From the NCBI GenBank assembly GCA_002726865.1, contig PBSW01000076.1:1-9997 (forward strand): DNA of 9,997 bases, given 5' to 3'. Below are positions 1-6,991 of the stretch, piece by piece. Every line of letters begins with the position of its first letter. The first letter of the stretch is position 1. The stretch is from Candidatus Bathyarchaeota archaeon (GTDB lineage: Archaea; Thermoproteota; Bathyarchaeia; TCS64). Both the position numbers and the translations under genes were made by a program. The notes beneath the pieces were generated by a model. The model had not been told where the DNA came from. It saw nothing but the letters and a program-made list of their open reading frames with translations, and searched no databases.

Positions 1-579
1 GAACTCGATGAAACGCATAGTAATCTCCTCTTCATATGCCAGTCTAGCAAGGTCAATAATCTCGTCTTTGTTATAGCCCTTGATTACGACGCAGTTGATC
101 TTCATCTTCAAGCCCACTTCTTTTGCCTTCTTTATTCCGTCGAGAACCCTGTCGAAGTTGTTTCGTGTGGCGGTTATCTCGTCAAATCTGTCAGATTTTA
201 GAGTATGAAGGCTCACTGTTACTCCCCGTAGACCATTCTCTTTGAGTACTGCAGCCTTATCGACGAGCTGAAAACCATTTGTTGTCATATTCACTGATTC
301 TATCCCTGGGACGCCTACAAGCATTCGAACTAGCTTCTCCACGTCCTTCCGCATAGTCGGCTCGCCACCGCTCAGTCTAATCTTGTTTATTCCCATCTTG
401 GCAAAGATGGTTGAAAGCCTTGTGATCTCTTCGAATGATAGTATCTCGTCATGAGGTAGCCAGACAGGGTGAACAGGCATACAGAAGTTGCATTGGAAGT
501 TACACCGATCGGTTACTGAGATCCGTAGCTTAGCAGCAACACGACCGAATGAGTCAACCAGAGATCCCTTGTCAGACAT
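1..579 (-). CDS. moaA: GTP 3',8-cyclase MoaA (radical SAM), N-terminal 193 residues, cut by window edge
   Basis: The product converts GTP to 3',8-cyclo-GTP, the first step of molybdopterin (tungsten/molybdenum cofactor) synthesis, in the cytoplasm. Seen directly: the leftward frame starts at ATG 579 and stays open to base 1. The radical-SAM cluster motif CNFQCNFC places Cys26, Cys30 and Cys33 for the [4Fe-4S]-SAM cluster. It is preceded by LRISVTDR, the usual MoaA lead-in. LSGGEP (69-74) is the SAM-binding GGEP motif, TTNG follows, and the visible part ends in RFIEF, typical of MoaA. The family is usually about 310-340 residues, so the C-terminal half with the second, GTP-binding cluster lies outside the window. 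An in-frame TTG sits directly before the ATG and could also start it. A TATA-like box lies about 70 nt upstream, implying a short leader. The upstream gene in the same direction is gnd, 228 bases away, so co-transcription is uncertain. The family assignment is firm. Confidence 0.93.
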   Translation of the reverse strand, partial: MSDKGSLVDSFGRVAAKLRISVTDRCNFQCNFCMPVHPVWLPHDEILSFEEITRLSTIFAKMGINKIRLSGGEPTMRKDVEKLVRMLVGVPGIESVNMTTNGFQLVDKAAVLKENGLRGVTVSLHTLKSDRFDEITATRNNFDRVLDGIKKAKEVGLKMKINCVVIKGYNKDEIIDLARLAYEEEITMRFIEF

Positions 580-647
580 CAAATTGGGATCTTTGACCTT
601 TCTTCCGATCGACAAGCTTCTTCGCATGAAAAAAATCACACAAGTTT

Positions 648-655
648 CTATAAAG
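648..655 (-). promoter_or_regulatory. TATA-like box, candidate moaA promoter
   Basis: On the minus strand this reads CTTTATAG, close to the archaeal TATA consensus. A start site about 26 nt downstream would fall near base 626, giving a leader of roughly 45 nt before the moaA ATG at 579. That leader holds an AAAGGTC stretch that may be a weak, distant ribosome site. A run of seven T on the minus strand (bases 635 to 629) lies just before the expected start and could stop transcription arriving from gnd. This is inferred from sequence pattern and spacing only. Confidence 0.35.
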
Positions 656-807
656 TTTGTTCCAGTAAAGGATTGTTAGATTATCTGGTTCTCAGGTTAT
701 TCCGGTGGTAGATTTCGACATAGACAAGAGAGCAGCGGCATTACTTACTGGTCAATTGCCTTTCATGTATTACCATTTAGTTACCGTTGTTAACGGATCT
801 CAATCAT

Positions 808-2223
808 CTAGGACGTAGGCCATTTTGTGTGAAATTGGCCTTTGCTATCTACTCGCTCATACGTATGAGCTCCAAAGTAATCCCTTAGAGCCTGTATCAG
901 ATTTGCAGGAAGTGTATGCCGTCTATAACTGTCATAGTAGTCCAGTGATGCATTCATGGATGGAATAGGGACTCCAAGGTGCTTGACATCACTCACTGCC
1001 AGACGCCAGTTCTGTTGTCCTTGGCGAAGCATCTCTGCCAAGGTATTATCTAGTAACAGATTGGGTAAATCAGCGTCATCTCCAAGGGCGAATCTAATTT
1101 TATCCAGAAGTTTACAACGGATAATACATCCTCCACGCCAAATTCGAGCAACTTCAGAAAGATCCGTATTGTACCCGTATTCGTCTGAAGCCCTCTTTAT
1201 CAACGCAAATCCCTGTCCGTAGGAAACTAGCCATGAGCACGTAAGCGCATCATGTAAACGGATCAACATCTTTTCTAAGTTTACAGCTCCATTCCGACTT
1301 GGATGACTAGTCAAACGTGTAGATGCTAATACTCGCTCGTCTTTATACGCCGAAATATTTCGTGCAGCTACAGCAGAATCTATGGAAGGAACAGGAACGC
1401 CAAGCTCCATACTTGTCTGAGATGTCCAAGCACCGGTCCCTTTCTGGGCTGCTTTATCCAGAATTACCCCCAAGAGTGGATCATTGGTGCCAGGGTTCCG
1501 CTCTGCAAGGACAGCTAAAGTAATCTCCATCAAATATGAGCCAAGTTCCGCTTCATTCGAACTCATGAAAAACCTCTGGATTTCTCTCTCATGTAGCCCC
1601 AGACCCACTGCCTGGATATCATAGGTTTCAGCGATCAACTGAAGCAGAGCATATTCTATACCATTGTGTACCATTTTCACAAAGTGGCCTGCTGCAGACG
1701 GTCCCAAAAGGGCTAGGCATGGTTCACCATCAACGCGAGCAACGATCTTTTCCAGGATGGGTTCCACCTGCTCATATGCGTGTCGTGGCCCCCCAGCCAT
1801 GATACAAGGCCCCTTTCTAGCGCCTTCTTCACCTCCGCTAATACCAAGACCAATGTAATTTATCCCCTGCCTCTTCATCCATGCACTTCTTCTGAGTGTA
1901 TCTCTAAAGAACGAGTTCCCCCCATCCATCATCACATCTCCCTTAGAAAGAAAGGGACTAACCTGTTTGAGAACTGCGTCGGTAGCGTTTCCAGCTTGGA
2001 CCATCACCAATATTTTTCTTGGCGACTCTAATGAGTCCACAAATTCCTGTGGTGAAAATGTAGCGTTGATCTCTTGATCTCGATTAGTACGAGAGACGAA
2101 TTGTCGAGTGCGTTCGGGCGTCCGGTTGTAAACTGTTACACGGAAACCTCGTGAGGCAAGGTTGACAACAAGATTCTCCCCCATGACCCCAAGGCCGAGT
2201 ATCCCGAGGTCAGTCCTATCCAA
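808..2223 (-). CDS. gnd: 6-phosphogluconate dehydrogenase, decarboxylating, long form
   Basis: It oxidises and decarboxylates 6-phosphogluconate to ribulose 5-phosphate with NADP+ in the oxidative pentose phosphate pathway (cytoplasm). At 471 residues it has the length of the long bacterial/eukaryotic form. The Rossmann motif is GLGVMGEN (10-17), and NRT (33-35) after the second strand fits NADP preference. DGGN lies at 100-103 and the SGG substrate loop at 129-131. HFVKMVHNGIEY holds the catalytic Lys183 and Glu190. The family signature ILDKAAQKGTGAW is at about 254-266, and the C-terminal tail GAHTYERVD...FHTKW is complete. The start is TTG at 2223. No ATG or GTG lies in frame between it and the upstream TAG, and the next Met (14) falls inside the nucleotide motif. 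A weak AATAAATA box (2261-2268) could be its promoter. No zwf or other pentose phosphate gene is nearby. The tail and active-site regions look bacterial, which suggests gene transfer into this archaeon. Confidence 0.95.
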   Translation of the reverse strand: MDRTDLGILGLGVMGENLVVNLASRGFRVTVYNRTPERTRQFVSRTNRDQEINATFSPQEFVDSLESPRKILVMVQAGNATDAVLKQVSPFLSKGDVMMDGGNSFFRDTLRRSAWMKRQGINYIGLGISGGEEGARKGPCIMAGGPRHAYEQVEPILEKIVARVDGEPCLALLGPSAAGHFVKMVHNGIEYALLQLIAETYDIQAVGLGLHEREIQRFFMSSNEAELGSYLMEITLAVLAERNPGTNDPLLGVILDKAAQKGTGAWTSQTSMELGVPVPSIDSAVAARNISAYKDERVLASTRLTSHPSRNGAVNLEKMLIRLHDALTCSWLVSYGQGFALIKRASDEYGYNTDLSEVARIWRGGCIIRCKLLDKIRFALGDDADLPNLLLDNTLAEMLRQGQQNWRLAVSDVKHLGVPIPSMNASLDYYDSYRRHTLPANLIQALRDYFGAHTYERVDSKGQFHTKWPTS

Positions 2224-2319
2224 AAGTCTCTCTTCCGCCTTATCAGTAACTCTTTCTCGCTATTTATTGAATCCCTAATACAGTCATATCTGCTGGTGGT
2301 GTCTAGCACCATTACCTAA

Positions 2320-3033
2320 TCAAGCCAGTTCAGCTATGACAGTACATGGAGCACTGTCGATTCCCTCGACAAACAAAGGCAAAGCTAGGATTCGACCTAC
2401 ATTCTTAGGGTACTGTGCAAGGTCCATATCCTCGATGATGAAATAGTCTCTGTCTCGGAGCAAGTTTCGGTGAGCTTCTCGTCCTTCCTCCCTGTGTTCG
2501 ACGGCAGAAATAGAGATAGTATCCACACCTATCGCCCGGAGACGCGGAAAGCTTCTTGCAATGTACTCAGCCCCAGATGCTGAAATCCCAGGATTTCTGG
2601 TGGCGTATTTTTTTGGATCTACTCTCCGGTACCGCTGAAAGCCAGTGCGCAATAGAAGAAGATCTGCTTTTTCTATTACTTCTGCTCGCTGTTCCAGATC
2701 TTCGATGCGAATAAGCTGAGACTCTTCCTTTGGTAGATCGAAAAGGATCGGCCGCGAGAAGATAAAATTCTCGGGACCGTATGAAGAAATTCTGCGGCCC
2801 TTTGGGTCAAAATGGTTAGGAGCATCTACATGCGTACCTAAATGATTAGAGAAAGATATACTATAGCTGTTACTGCTTTCTCCCTTTGAAATTTCTTTTA
2901 GAGGAGTGACTTGCATCCCTGGTCCTAAAGCAAACGCAGGAGTATCAACTGCGAGCTTGTGAGAGAGAAGCGTGACTTTCGGAGCATTTCCAGGCTCAGT
3001 ACATTTGATCCTCCGTTTGATCCCCCGCTGCAT
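2320..3033 (-). CDS. Cyclase / kynurenine-formamidase-like metal-dependent hydrolase
   Basis: This is a member of the cyclase family (KynB, arylformamidase and isatin hydrolase relatives), which hydrolyse amide or lactam bonds with a divalent metal in the cytoplasm. From the ATG at 3033 the protein has 237 residues, close to the usual 210-260. The hallmark HLGTHVDAPNHF is at 64-75, giving metal ligands His64, His68 and Asp70 and the likely catalytic His74. The second half of the site is AHRNLL...IIEDMDL, with His188 and Glu201. LLLLRTGF (125-132) is also typical. An extended reading from GTG 3051 would give 243 residues, but a clear AGGTGA ribosome site lies between that GTG and the ATG, so the ATG is preferred. 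The stop is TGA. The gene is divergent from a second, longer member of the same family. The substrate is unknown; kynurenine formamidase activity should not be assumed, because no other kynurenine gene is present. Confidence 0.88.
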   Translation of the reverse strand: MQRGIKRRIKCTEPGNAPKVTLLSHKLAVDTPAFALGPGMQVTPLKEISKGESSNSYSISFSNHLGTHVDAPNHFDPKGRRISSYGPENFIFSRPILFDLPKEESQLIRIEDLEQRAEVIEKADLLLLRTGFQRYRRVDPKKYATRNPGISASGAEYIARSFPRLRAIGVDTISISAVEHREEGREAHRNLLRDRDYFIIEDMDLAQYPKNVGRILALPLFVEGIDSAPCTVIAELA

Positions 3034-3040
3034 CGCGTAT

Positions 3041-3046
3041 TCACCT
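3041..3046 (-). promoter_or_regulatory. Shine-Dalgarno site that decides the start of the first hydrolase
   Basis: The minus strand reads AGGTGA seven bases before the ATG at 3033. This is a strong match to the archaeal anti-Shine-Dalgarno complement. It sits inside the longer reading frame that begins at GTG 3051, so it argues for the ATG as the real start and for a short leader on this message. Confidence 0.6.
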
Positions 3047-3139
3047 ATCACTCTCTGTTCGAGATATTATTACGTTTCATTACACTTCTAGGTGATGGCT
3101 CACGACCAATTTCAGCCGCTGGACGTTGCCGAAGAATAG

Positions 3140-3164
3140 ACGACATTTTCATCTATTTTGTCGT
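3140..3164. promoter_or_regulatory. Dyad, possible operator between divergent hydrolase genes
   Basis: Six-base arms ACGACA (3140-3145) and TGTCGT (3159-3164) are perfect inverted repeats separated by a 13-base AT-rich spacer. Similar geometry is seen for dimeric helix-turn-helix regulators. Placement in the middle of a divergent promoter region makes an operator possible, but arms of this length also occur by chance in a region of this size. Confidence 0.2.
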
Positions 3165-3306
3165 ATCGAGCTCTGCGTACTTCTAAACCTACCGATATTT
3201 GTTCTTCAGAAAGTTGATGGATAATAGCCCATTCGTGTTTGACTCAAGTCGGCTGATGTCACAAGTAAAAACGTAGATTGGATAGACCAACCAGAAAGTT
3301 ACAATG

Positions 3307-3315
3307 CTTTTTATG
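3307..3315 (+). promoter_or_regulatory. TATA box of the second hydrolase gene
   Basis: The box reads CTTTTTATG. Its centre lies about 26 bases before the ATG at 3338, the usual archaeal distance from TATA to transcription start. The message would therefore be leaderless or nearly so. This also argues against the upstream TTG at 3278 as the start, since that codon lies before the box. Confidence 0.5.
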
Positions 3316-3337
3316 CGTGTCACAAGCGAGTACGTTA

Positions 3338-4195
3338 ATGTACTCCGAATCACAATTATCAGACCTGATCCATTCGATCTCTAGTGCCAAGGTCTACGAT
3401 CTAGAGCAAGTCCGTTATAATGGCATGCCGTACTTTATGTCTCAGACCCCCGGATATCACTACTTTCTTCATCGCCGACATGGTGAAAAGCCCACGGGCC
3501 AGCCTGGTAGCCACGGCCATACGCATCCAGGAGTTCCACTTTCTGCAACCTCCGGTCAAATCAACTCCACTGACCACGTAGGGACGCATATAGACGCACT
3601 TTGCCATTGTGCTTATGAAGGGAAGTTATATGGAGGAATCGAGGTAAGTTCGGAGATTCAAAGGGAAGATGGCTATACAGTACATGGGGCGGAACTCATC
3701 CCCCTTATCACGAGCCGCGGAATCCTCATTGATGCCCCCGCCATTAAAGGCGTAGATGCCTTACCTGAGGGCTATGAGATTACTAAAGAAGACATGCAAG
3801 AATGTCTCTCGTCACAGGGTGTCGAGATAAAAGAAGGAGATACTGTTCTTGCAAGGACAGGGTACGATCAATTTTGGATGACAGATCATCACAAATACCT
3901 AAGAGCAGCTGGAGTCTCAAAAGAAGTCGATCTGTGGTTAGCTGACAAGGGAGTGTCAGTGATTGGTTGTGACAACACTGGATGGGATCATACATATGCA
4001 GCTCCACCAAAACACGAAAGAACCCATTTTGCTCACGAATACCTCCTGGCTCAGAGAGGAATTTACATCATCGAAAACAAGAATCTAGAGCCCCTCTCGA
4101 CCGCGAAGTGCTACGAGTTTCTCTTCGTCTGTCTCCCCCTCAAGTTTCGCGGTGCTACTGCATCATGGGTTCGACCAATCGCATTGAGCATCTAG
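3338..4195 (+). CDS. Cyclase family metal-dependent hydrolase, long variant
   Basis: This second member of the cyclase / kynurenine-formamidase-like family has 285 residues from the ATG at 3338. The frame is open from TTG 3278, but a TATA box between the two codons supports the ATG as a leaderless start. The metal-site motif DHVGTHIDALCH is at 79-90 (His80, His84, Asp86, His90). The second half of the site is HEYLL...GIYIIEN, with His233 and Glu246. LARTGY (171-176) and IGCDNTGWDHT (209-219) match the core fold. Compared with the left neighbour it has a longer N-terminus containing a His-rich segment (SHGHTHPGVP, 58-67) and an insert before the C-terminal helix, so it belongs to a different subgroup, nearer the roughly 300-residue members found in archaea and soil bacteria. 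The substrate is unknown. It ends 33 bases from the convergent MFS gene, with a possible terminator just beyond. Confidence 0.88.
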   Translation: MYSESQLSDLIHSISSAKVYDLEQVRYNGMPYFMSQTPGYHYFLHRRHGEKPTGQPGSHGHTHPGVPLSATSGQINSTDHVGTHIDALCHCAYEGKLYGGIEVSSEIQREDGYTVHGAELIPLITSRGILIDAPAIKGVDALPEGYEITKEDMQECLSSQGVEIKEGDTVLARTGYDQFWMTDHHKYLRAAGVSKEVDLWLADKGVSVIGCDNTGWDHTYAAPPKHERTHFAHEYLLAQRGIYIIENKNLEPLSTAKCYEFLFVCLPLKFRGATASWVRPIALSI

Positions 4196-4228
4196 CTCAT
4201 GTCAGACAGACTTCCATAGATCTCTAAT

Positions 4229-5509
4229 CTAGCGATGGTCGCCTTTTTTCAATATTTTCGATCGATTCAACTCTTCTGGGGGCTTGTGCTTTCTGAAGAA
4301 GGCATAGAAGAGGATGTCAGCAGTCATTTGCAGAATCCCTCCCGCAAAGAATGGCAATGCTAGTGTGAGATTTTGAATGAAATATCCCGCAATTGGTGGA
4401 CTTACGGCACTAGGAACAGTCTTAGACATCCCCGCAATTCCAGCCACTGATGCTCGTTCCTCAGGATCAGAGATAGCCATCATGTAGGATTGTCTAAGGG
4501 GGACATCAATCTGCGATATCATAGGCCGAAGGATGAGAAGAGCAGCTGCAATCTCGAATCGGGGTGCAAACGGTAACAGGAACAGGATCAGAGTTGAGGG
4601 CATATGAGTGAAGAAAATAGTGTTCACTGAGCCCAAGTAACGCGCAAGCCTAACAGCTATGTAGTAGGCCAAAGTAGTTGATAGAGAAAAGAGAAAGAAG
4701 AAGGTTCCAAGGGTGCTTATGCTGACATCGAAACGGATGAAGAACCAGTATGCGATTACCGGTGTCAAGAGAAATCCCGTACCCAAGCCATCGAATCCAC
4801 TGACCAAGGAAAGCTTACCAGTAGTTCCTAAGGATCGTCTAGGAATGATACTCCTCTTTTGGTTTTGTACGCGTACTTCCCGGACAGGAATAAGGAGAAC
4901 GGCAGTACTTAGTCCAAGGATCGCTATAAATATGAAAAGGGCAGTACGAGCTCCAAGGTCATCGAACCCTGGAAATATCTGAAGAGCATCAGACATTCCA
5001 CTGAAGAGTGAGCCTATTGCCGCAGCAAGTGACGACGCTGCAGAACTCACTGCAAAAATCATATTTCGTTTCTCATCAGAGGCCTTCCCTGCCAGTAGTG
5101 CATTATGGACAGCTACGTATGGGCCACCGCCAGGAATTCCTGCTCCTGGACCTCCGGCACCACCTATCATTGCTGCAACAAGTATGACTAACAGTTCGAC
5201 TGAGGACGCGAAGAGAGCGCCCGAGATCGCGGTTAACAGTGAGAGAATTATTAGCACTTTCTTACGGCCGATCTGGTCCGCAACTATTCCAAGTGTGAAA
5301 GTGAGGAAAGCGCTACCGCCAATGGTAGCAGTAAAGACCAGACCGATGGTTATTGGATCAAAGCCAAGACGACTTAGATGAACAGGGAGGATTATTGTTA
5401 GATAGGCGAACCCGAAAGTCCGTATTGCCTGAGCGCCAACTAAGATAGCATTATCATTTCGAACAATACTCGACGCGTTGGTAGAGGTGATCGAATCACG
5501 CGCGCCCAT
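4229..5509 (-). CDS. Major facilitator superfamily (MFS) transporter
   Basis: This is an integral membrane secondary carrier of 426 residues, the usual size for a 12-helix MFS protein. The diagnostic loop motif between helices 2 and 3 is GIVADQIGRKKV (74-85). A Gly/Pro-rich stretch around 116-130 fits helix 4. In the second half, DVPLRQSYMMAISDPEERAS matches the conserved loop seen in many DHA-type exporters. Hydrophobic segments follow each other along the whole length, and the C-terminus is a short basic tail. The start is ATG 5509. There is no good ribosome site, but an AATAAT element at 5535-5540 on the minus strand lies about 26 bases upstream, which fits a leaderless message. The substrate cannot be read from the sequence. 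The tail-to-tail neighbour is a hydrolase, which might share a metabolite with it, but they are not one operon. The gene is divergent from the Nre gene. Confidence 0.9.
   Translation of the reverse strand: MGARDSITSTNASSIVRNDNAILVGAQAIRTFGFAYLTIILPVHLSRLGFDPITIGLVFTATIGGSAFLTFTLGIVADQIGRKKVLIILSLLTAISGALFASSVELLVILVAAMIGGAGGPGAGIPGGGPYVAVHNALLAGKASDEKRNMIFAVSSAASSLAAAIGSLFSGMSDALQIFPGFDDLGARTALFIFIAILGLSTAVLLIPVREVRVQNQKRSIIPRRSLGTTGKLSLVSGFDGLGTGFLLTPVIAYWFFIRFDVSISTLGTFFFLFSLSTTLAYYIAVRLARYLGSVNTIFFTHMPSTLILFLLPFAPRFEIAAALLILRPMISQIDVPLRQSYMMAISDPEERASVAGIAGMSKTVPSAVSPPIAGYFIQNLTLALPFFAGGILQMTADILFYAFFRKHKPPEELNRSKILKKGDHR
4232..4249 (+). terminator. Possible terminator after the second hydrolase gene
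   Basis: A short hairpin (GCGA, loop TGG, TCGC) is followed after one C by six T. The site lies 37 bases past the hydrolase stop and overlaps the last codons of the convergent MFS gene. The stem is only four pairs, but archaeal RNA polymerase can stop on a T run alone, so the T tract is the more important part. Confidence 0.35.
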
Positions 5510-5534
5510 AAAATTCTTCTATTCGCCTTACTCG

Positions 5535-5540
5535 ATTATT
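5535..5540 (-). promoter_or_regulatory. Weak TATA-like element for the MFS gene
   Basis: AATAAT on the minus strand is centred about 28 bases before the ATG at 5509. It fits an archaeal leaderless promoter by position, but it is a weak match to the consensus. Confidence 0.28.
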
Positions 5541-5644
5541 GGTAAGGGACACTGGCCTATTTCAGGATTTTTTTGAATTAGCAGATATGACAAGTCATAT
5601 CGATGATAGGAATTGCCAACTAGGATCGCCGATCGATTGTAACC

Positions 5645-5652
5645 AAATATAT
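5645..5652 (+). promoter_or_regulatory. TATA box of the Nre gene
   Basis: AAATATAT, preceded by AACC, is centred about 32 bases before the TTG at 5681. Transcription would start within a few bases of that codon, which supports TTG 5681 as the start and a leader of almost no length. Confidence 0.42.
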
Positions 5653-5680
5653 CAATTGCAGTTCTATCAATAACTCGGGT

Positions 5681-6937
5681 TTGCACCAGCTAAAGCTCTA
5701 CAAGCCAGCTGGAATTGAGAGAGCTAGAGATACATTTTGCAATGTATGCAATGGAGCGCCCTCACTGTGTAGAATGACAACATGTCCCTTTCTTGGCGGT
5801 TTGAGGAGGTGGATAGAAGACAATAGAGCAATGAAAACCACAAATCTGAGCGGACCATCTCCCCCTGCCATCTTCGTCGGCCAATGGGGCTATCCCAAGG
5901 TATCTACAGGCCCTCTAGTTCCACCATTTACGCAATGCGACGACGCGTCCATCATGGACGCACCAGAACAGTGGCTACACAAGACCTTCGATGAACTTTT
6001 GCGCTATCGACTATCACTCTTCATGGGGAAAGCGCCAATGACGGTCGCCTCGGCCAAAGCTCCTAATCGGATGCTGCAGGTAGTTCAAGAACTGGTAATG
6101 GCCGATCAACCGACTGAAACTGAGGTCTGGTTGAGCAAGAGACCGAATTTGGAAGCTATTTTCATGCCACGCCTAGCACCTATCGGTCCGTCTGGACCAA
6201 TGACTAAGGCCGTACTAGCTGAGAATCCTAGAGTTCCAGGACCAGTCGATGCAGCCGTATCTGATAAAGACCTCCAGGCTCAAGATGGGATAGTAAAACT
6301 CCATCGATCAGGAATCCCCCAACAACACCTAACCCGATTATTGAGTATAGGTTTGCTGGGCCGAGGGTCTCAAAGGCGATTGGTACCAACCGAATGGAGT
6401 ATTACAGCTGTAGATGACATTCTCGGTAAAGAACTCCGCCGTGAAGTCCTGAATTATCCAAGCCTAAGTGAATTCCAAGTCTTCGGTTCTGCTGCTTTAG
6501 CTAATAATGTTCAAGTGCTCTTGCTTCCGTCAATGTGGATGTTCGAAGCTCTTGAGGCCTGGCTCCGATCTCCGAATTCCCAACCAGTAAATGACTTTGA
6601 GCTCACAAAAGGAAGGTCTAGTTACCCCCGAAATCTATTGGGCGCGTACCATGCTACAAGACTTCCTATTCTCGAGTACCTGACTAGAATTCGGAAACAA
6701 GCAGGAGCAGTGGTCTTCCTAGAAGTATCAGATAACTGGATCCCTCTTGGAGTATGGCGCTTTCGGGAGCTCTGCCGCGAGGCACTCAAGGCCGAACCCA
6801 TTAGGACCAGTACCATGGAGGAAGCCCTGACGCTTTTGTCCCCTAGACTTCTTCTGCCGATCCAAAGATGGATTAGAGTGAGTGAGGTTCTGCGTTACCA
6901 TAGAACGCAGCTAAGAATTGAAAAGTGGATGCAGTAG
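5681..6937 (+). CDS. nreA: Archaeal Nre-family DNA repair protein
   Basis: Nre proteins (N- and C-terminal regions formerly DUF650 and DUF651) are found in archaea. The haloarchaeal NreA was reported to act with UvrABC and PCNA in repair of mitomycin C damage. Seen here: 418 residues, the usual length. An N-terminal zinc motif has Cys20, Cys23, Cys30 and Cys35 (CNVC...CRMTTCP). The signature LSGPSPPAIFVGQWGYP...GPLVPP runs over 56-82. A conserved Arg/Trp-rich C-terminal domain is present. The last residues, QLRIEKWM (410-417), fit the PCNA-interacting PIP-box pattern Q-x-x-I-x-x-aromatic. The start is TTG: the next in-frame Met (32) falls inside the zinc motif, no other start lies upstream before the frame loses plausible codons, and a TATA box sits at the right distance. 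Neighbours are transporters and membrane proteins, not repair genes. The family call is firm; the choice of symbol nreA over a paralogue such as nreB is less sure. Confidence 0.9.
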   Translation: MHQLKLYKPAGIERARDTFCNVCNGAPSLCRMTTCPFLGGLRRWIEDNRAMKTTNLSGPSPPAIFVGQWGYPKVSTGPLVPPFTQCDDASIMDAPEQWLHKTFDELLRYRLSLFMGKAPMTVASAKAPNRMLQVVQELVMADQPTETEVWLSKRPNLEAIFMPRLAPIGPSGPMTKAVLAENPRVPGPVDAAVSDKDLQAQDGIVKLHRSGIPQQHLTRLLSIGLLGRGSQRRLVPTEWSITAVDDILGKELRREVLNYPSLSEFQVFGSAALANNVQVLLLPSMWMFEALEAWLRSPNSQPVNDFELTKGRSSYPRNLLGAYHATRLPILEYLTRIRKQAGAVVFLEVSDNWIPLGVWRFRELCREALKAEPIRTSTMEEALTLLSPRLLLPIQRWIRVSEVLRYHRTQLRIEKWMQ

Positions 6938-6991
6938 CCTTTTACAATTATTTCAAGTCAGCTAAGCATGTTAGTCTTTGTACGGAGATTG

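Larger units (their letters stand above)
3034..3337. other. Divergent control region between the two hydrolase genes (304 bases)
   Basis: This non-coding stretch separates the leftward hydrolase (ATG 3033) from the rightward one (ATG 3338). It holds the AGGTGA site for the left gene, an AT-rich TAATAATATC segment at 3063-3072 (minus strand) that could be its TATA element, an imperfect dyad at 3140-3164, and a TATA box at 3307-3315 for the right gene. Rightward readings through it give no protein that resembles a family. No RNA gene was recognised. Confidence 0.5.

Noticed and set aside
784..796. Five-pair hairpin just past the gnd stop as a terminator
   Set aside because: The stem is short and no T run follows it on the minus strand. 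It may be chance.
3034..3051. GTG 3051 as start of the first hydrolase
   Set aside because: An AGGTGA ribosome site lies within this extension, seven bases before the ATG at 3033, so the shorter product is favoured.
3278..3337. TTG 3278 as start of the second hydrolase (20 extra residues)
   Set aside because: A TATA box at 3307-3315 lies after this codon and at the right distance for the ATG at 3338. The extra residues do not look like a signal peptide or a conserved part of the family.
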